A DNA stretch of 24,531 nucleotides from Saccharothrix sp. NRRL B-16348 (GTDB taxonomy: Bacteria; Actinomycetota; Actinomycetes; Mycobacteriales; Pseudonocardiaceae), in contig NZ_LGED01000009.1 in assembly GCF_001280085.1 (NCBI RefSeq), forward strand, positions 1-24,531, in the 5' to 3' direction. Under the pieces are notes generated by a model. The model was not told where the DNA came from. It saw only the letters and a program-made list of their open reading frames with translations, and ran no database searches. Of the stretch, positions 22,570-24,531 are shown in pieces; within the stretch, counting starts at the first letter, position 1; each line of letters begins with the position of its first letter. A program made the position numbers and the translations under genes.

Positions 22570-23685
22570 ATGGCGGTCATGCGATACGTCCGGGAAGGCC
22601 TGCTCGTCGTCGGCGTCACGACGCTGCTGGTAGTCCTGACGATCTGGGAGGAGCGGTCCGCGCCACCGCAGGTGCCGCTCCTCCTGATCGGGTCCAGTCT
22701 GTGCGTCAGCCTGCCGTTGCTTTTGCGGCGCGTACTGCCGTTGACCTCAGCCGTGCTGTCGGCGGTGGTGGGGTTGGGTGGGCTCGGGTTCCTGCCCGCG
22801 TGGCCGGGGATGTTGGTGACGATGGGCGCGTTCTGCGCGGCCGTCTACCACCGTGAGCGAGGCCCGGGGCTGGTGCTCGCCGCGTGCGGGTGCTGGGTGC
22901 TGGTCAGCGCGGTGATCGCGGGCAGCCCGGTCCAGGTGTTCACGGTCACGGACCTCGTGGTGATGGGCGTGGCGCCGGTGGCGACCGGGTACGCGTTGCG
23001 GCTGCACCGGGAACGGGCGGAGCAGACGTTGCGGGTGCAGCGGGCGGAGGCCGATCGGGTGCTGGCGGAGGAACGGGCGCAGCTGGCGCGGGACGTGCAC
23101 GACAGCGTGGGTCATCACCTGACGGCGATCCGGATGCAGGCGACGGCGGTGCGGCGGGTGCTGGGCGGCGCGCCGCCGGTCGCGGATCGGGCGTTGGGGA
23201 CGATCGCCGAGCTGTCGTCGTCGGCGTTGGACGAGGTGAGGGGGTTGTTGAGCGCGTTGCGGGATGGGCCGGTCGGGGTGGTGGGCTTGGGTGAGCTGGA
23301 GCAGTTGGTCGAGAGGTTGTCCGGGCCCGGTCGGCGGATCACGGTGACGCGGACGGGGGTGGCGGTGGCGGTGCCGCCCGCGGTTGATCACACGGCGTAC
23401 CGGGTGGTGCAGGAGGCGTTGACCAACGTGGTCCGGCACTCGACGGCGGGGGTGGTGGACGTGCGGGTGCATCGGGGGCGGGGGCGGTTGGTGGTGACGG
23501 TGGTGGATGACGGGGTAGGTCAGGTCGGTGGGTTGAGACAAGAAGGGCAGGGCATTCGGGGGATGAGGGAGAGGGTGCGGTTGGTTGGGGGGACGCTCGT
23601 GGTCGGGCCCGGTGAGTCGGGGTGGTCGGTGCGGGCCGAGTTGCCGACGGGAGGTGGTGTCGGTGCGGGTACTCGTGGCGGATGA
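22570..23685 (+). CDS. Two-component sensor histidine kinase (HisKA_3 type)
   Basis: A 371-residue membrane kinase. The N-terminal region has hydrophobic segments near 10-25, 37-52, 58-76, 80-95, 99-117 and 124-141, again with little outside the membrane. A coiled region (RERAEQTLRVQRAEADRVLAEERAQ) leads into the phospho-acceptor motif QLARDVHDSVGHHLTAI, with His177. The ATPase domain shows the N-box QEALTNVVRHS, VVDDGVG and GQGIRGMRERVRLVGGT. It follows the S33 peptidase by three bases and overlaps its response regulator by 23 bases, so the peptidase and the signalling pair are probably one transcript. The start could instead be the ATG at 22579. Confidence 0.92.
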   Translation: MAVMRYVREGLLVVGVTTLLVVLTIWEERSAPPQVPLLLIGSSLCVSLPLLLRRVLPLTSAVLSAVVGLGGLGFLPAWPGMLVTMGAFCAAVYHRERGPGLVLAACGCWVLVSAVIAGSPVQVFTVTDLVVMGVAPVATGYALRLHRERAEQTLRVQRAEADRVLAEERAQLARDVHDSVGHHLTAIRMQATAVRRVLGGAPPVADRALGTIAELSSSALDEVRGLLSALRDGPVGVVGLGELEQLVERLSGPGRRITVTRTGVAVAVPPAVDHTAYRVVQEALTNVVRHSTAGVVDVRVHRGRGRLVVTVVDDGVGQVGGLRQEGQGIRGMRERVRLVGGTLVVGPGESGWSVRAELPTGGGVGAGTRGG

Positions 23686-24301
23686 CCAGGGGGCGGTGCG
23701 GGAAGCGTTGCGGATGGTCCTGGACGGTGAGCCCGACATCGAGGTGGTCGGTGAGGCGGCCAGTGGGACGGAGGCGGTGCACCTGGCGTTGACCCGCAGG
23801 CCCGATGTGGTCGTGATGGATCTGCGGATGCCGCACGGCGACGGGATCTCGGCGATCGCCCGGCTCGGTGAGGTCGGCGCAGGGGCGAAGGTGTTGGCGT
23901 TGACGACGTTCGACCTGGACGAGTACCTGTTCGGGGCGCTGGCGGCAGGGGCGGGTGGGTTCCTGTTGAAGGACAGCGATCCGGCGGTGTTGGTGGACGC
24001 GGTGCGCGGGTTGTACGAGGGGCGCGGGTTGATCGATCCGAGGGTGGCGGGACGGTTGATCGCCCGGTTCGCGCAGCTGTCGCCCCAGGCGGTGCCTGCG
24101 GAGGTCGAGCTGCTCACGCGGCGGGAGGAGGAGGTGTTGGGGCAGGTGGTGCGGGGGTTGAGCAACGCGGAGATCGCGGCGGAGTTGACGATCGAAGAGG
24201 GCACGGTGAAGACGCACGTGGCGCGGATCCTCACCAAGTTGGGGGTTCGGACGCGGGTGCACGCGGTGATCTATGCGTATGAGCACGGGTTGGTGAGGTG
24301 A
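23663..24301 (+). CDS. NarL/FixJ-family response regulator
   Basis: A 212-residue regulator. The receiver domain (1-118) has Asp7-Asp8, phospho-acceptor Asp53 (VVMDLRMPHG), ALTTF and the Lys in FLLKDSD. The LuxR-type output domain spans about 145-210 (LTRREEEVLGQVVRGLS, GTVKTHVARILTKLGV). The start is set at the GTG at 23663 because a GGGAGG site lies eight bases upstream; GTGs at 23654 and 23657 are too close to that site. It overlaps the kinase by 23 bases and is the phosphorylation partner of that kinase. The palindrome at 21009 in front of the operon would be a natural autoregulatory site, which is inference. Confidence 0.92.
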   Translation: MRVLVADDQGAVREALRMVLDGEPDIEVVGEAASGTEAVHLALTRRPDVVVMDLRMPHGDGISAIARLGEVGAGAKVLALTTFDLDEYLFGALAAGAGGFLLKDSDPAVLVDAVRGLYEGRGLIDPRVAGRLIARFAQLSPQAVPAEVELLTRREEEVLGQVVRGLSNAEIAAELTIEEGTVKTHVARILTKLGVRTRVHAVIYAYEHGLVR

Positions 24302-24306
24302 GGGTT

Positions 24307-24531
24307 CTAAAGCGTTAAAAGCATGTCCTCGCCGGACGGGCAGATCAGCAGGATGACGCCTGGTTTGGTGGTTGAGCGCCGGGGCCGTTGTGGTGCGGGT
24401 TTCGTGTCATCCCACCGACCTCCACAAGGGCAACCACACGTGTCAAGGGGGCGACAACAGTGGATGTGGCAGGCATTGGTGAACGCCGCCCCCTTGACAC
24501 GTGCGGTAGGGCTGCGCCAGGTCGGCGGGAT
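24307..24531 (-). other. Open frame of 74 codons running in from the right edge; coding status doubtful
   Basis: This minus-strand frame has no stop from the window edge to TAG at 24307. It would encode the C-terminus of a protein with seven Cys in total, six of them clustered (CHIHCC, DTCGCPCGG), ending in PGVILLICPSGEDMLLTL. Third-position GC is only about 65 percent, lower than in every neighbouring gene, and the inverted repeat at 24409-24531 lies inside it, so non-coding DNA is at least as likely. No known family recognised. Confidence 0.2.
24409..24531. repeat. Long imperfect inverted repeat reaching the window edge
   Basis: The two 45-base arms are 24409-24453 and 24487-24531, with a 33-base spacer. 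The inner 17 bases match perfectly (CACGTGTCAAGGGGGCG and its complement), and the outer 13 differ at one base. The 15 bases between these blocks are largely unmatched. The outer end coincides with the window edge, so the repeat may be longer. It could be a mobile-element relic, a large hairpin or a paired operator. Confidence 0.7.

Noticed and set aside
24437..24503. A CRISPR unit or promoter, because the arms contain TTGACA
   Set aside because: Only two inverted copies and no spacer array exist. No acceptable -10 lies 16-19 bases from either TTGACA.

Overview
The window reads as chromosomal DNA of a high-GC filamentous actinobacterium. Codon third positions are almost all G or C, GTG starts and 4-base stop/start overlaps are common, and the gene content (SARP/BTAD regulator, NarL-type two-component pairs, DUF4190/MmpS-like protein, S33 TAP-like secreted peptidase) is typical of the group. 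A member of the Pseudonocardiales is my best guess, but this is inference, because no rRNA or other marker is present. I see no tRNA, rRNA, CRISPR array, transposase or phage gene.

Layout. 1-1882 (minus): the start of an XRE-type helix-turn-helix protein cut by the window edge, and a HEAT-repeat protein. 1945-3489 (plus): a pair of proteins with export-like N-termini, an SDR oxidoreductase and a SnoaL/NTF2-like protein, closed by a strong hairpin. 3549-8938 (minus): an unusual histidyl-tRNA synthetase, a secreted beta-lactamase-like serine hydrolase, an LTA-synthase/sulfatase-type membrane protein and a DUF2306 membrane protein. 9050-10824 (minus): a histidine kinase and its NarL-type response regulator.

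10898-18249 is the most interesting block. It combines a RibD-C-type reductase, DoxX, a CDP-alcohol phosphatidyltransferase, a zinc-site-free MDR dehydrogenase, a creatininase/MftE-family amidohydrolase, a flippase-like membrane protein, a SAM methyltransferase, a GT4 glycosyltransferase, a pterin-synthase (PTPS/QueD) homologue and a GTP cyclohydrolase II homologue. The last four minus-strand genes (PTPS, GT4, methyltransferase, flippase) are chained by 4-base overlaps, and the cyclohydrolase is divergent from them. The cyclohydrolase has His where the family has a product-determining Tyr. The PTPS homologue lacks the catalytic Cys, one zinc His and the catalytic Asp/His pair, and probably starts at CTG. 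The simplest reading is a dedicated GTP-to-pyrimidine/pterin-like pathway whose product is reduced, methylated, glycosylated and perhaps attached to or moved across the membrane. The product is unknown to me.

18446-24301: a DUF4190/MmpS-like membrane protein, a tandem repeat and terminator, a SARP regulator with an NB-ARC domain (minus), then a plus-strand operon of a secreted S33 peptidase, a histidine kinase and a response regulator. 24302-24531 has no convincing gene. It holds a 45-base-arm imperfect inverted repeat with a perfect 17-base core, reaching the window edge.
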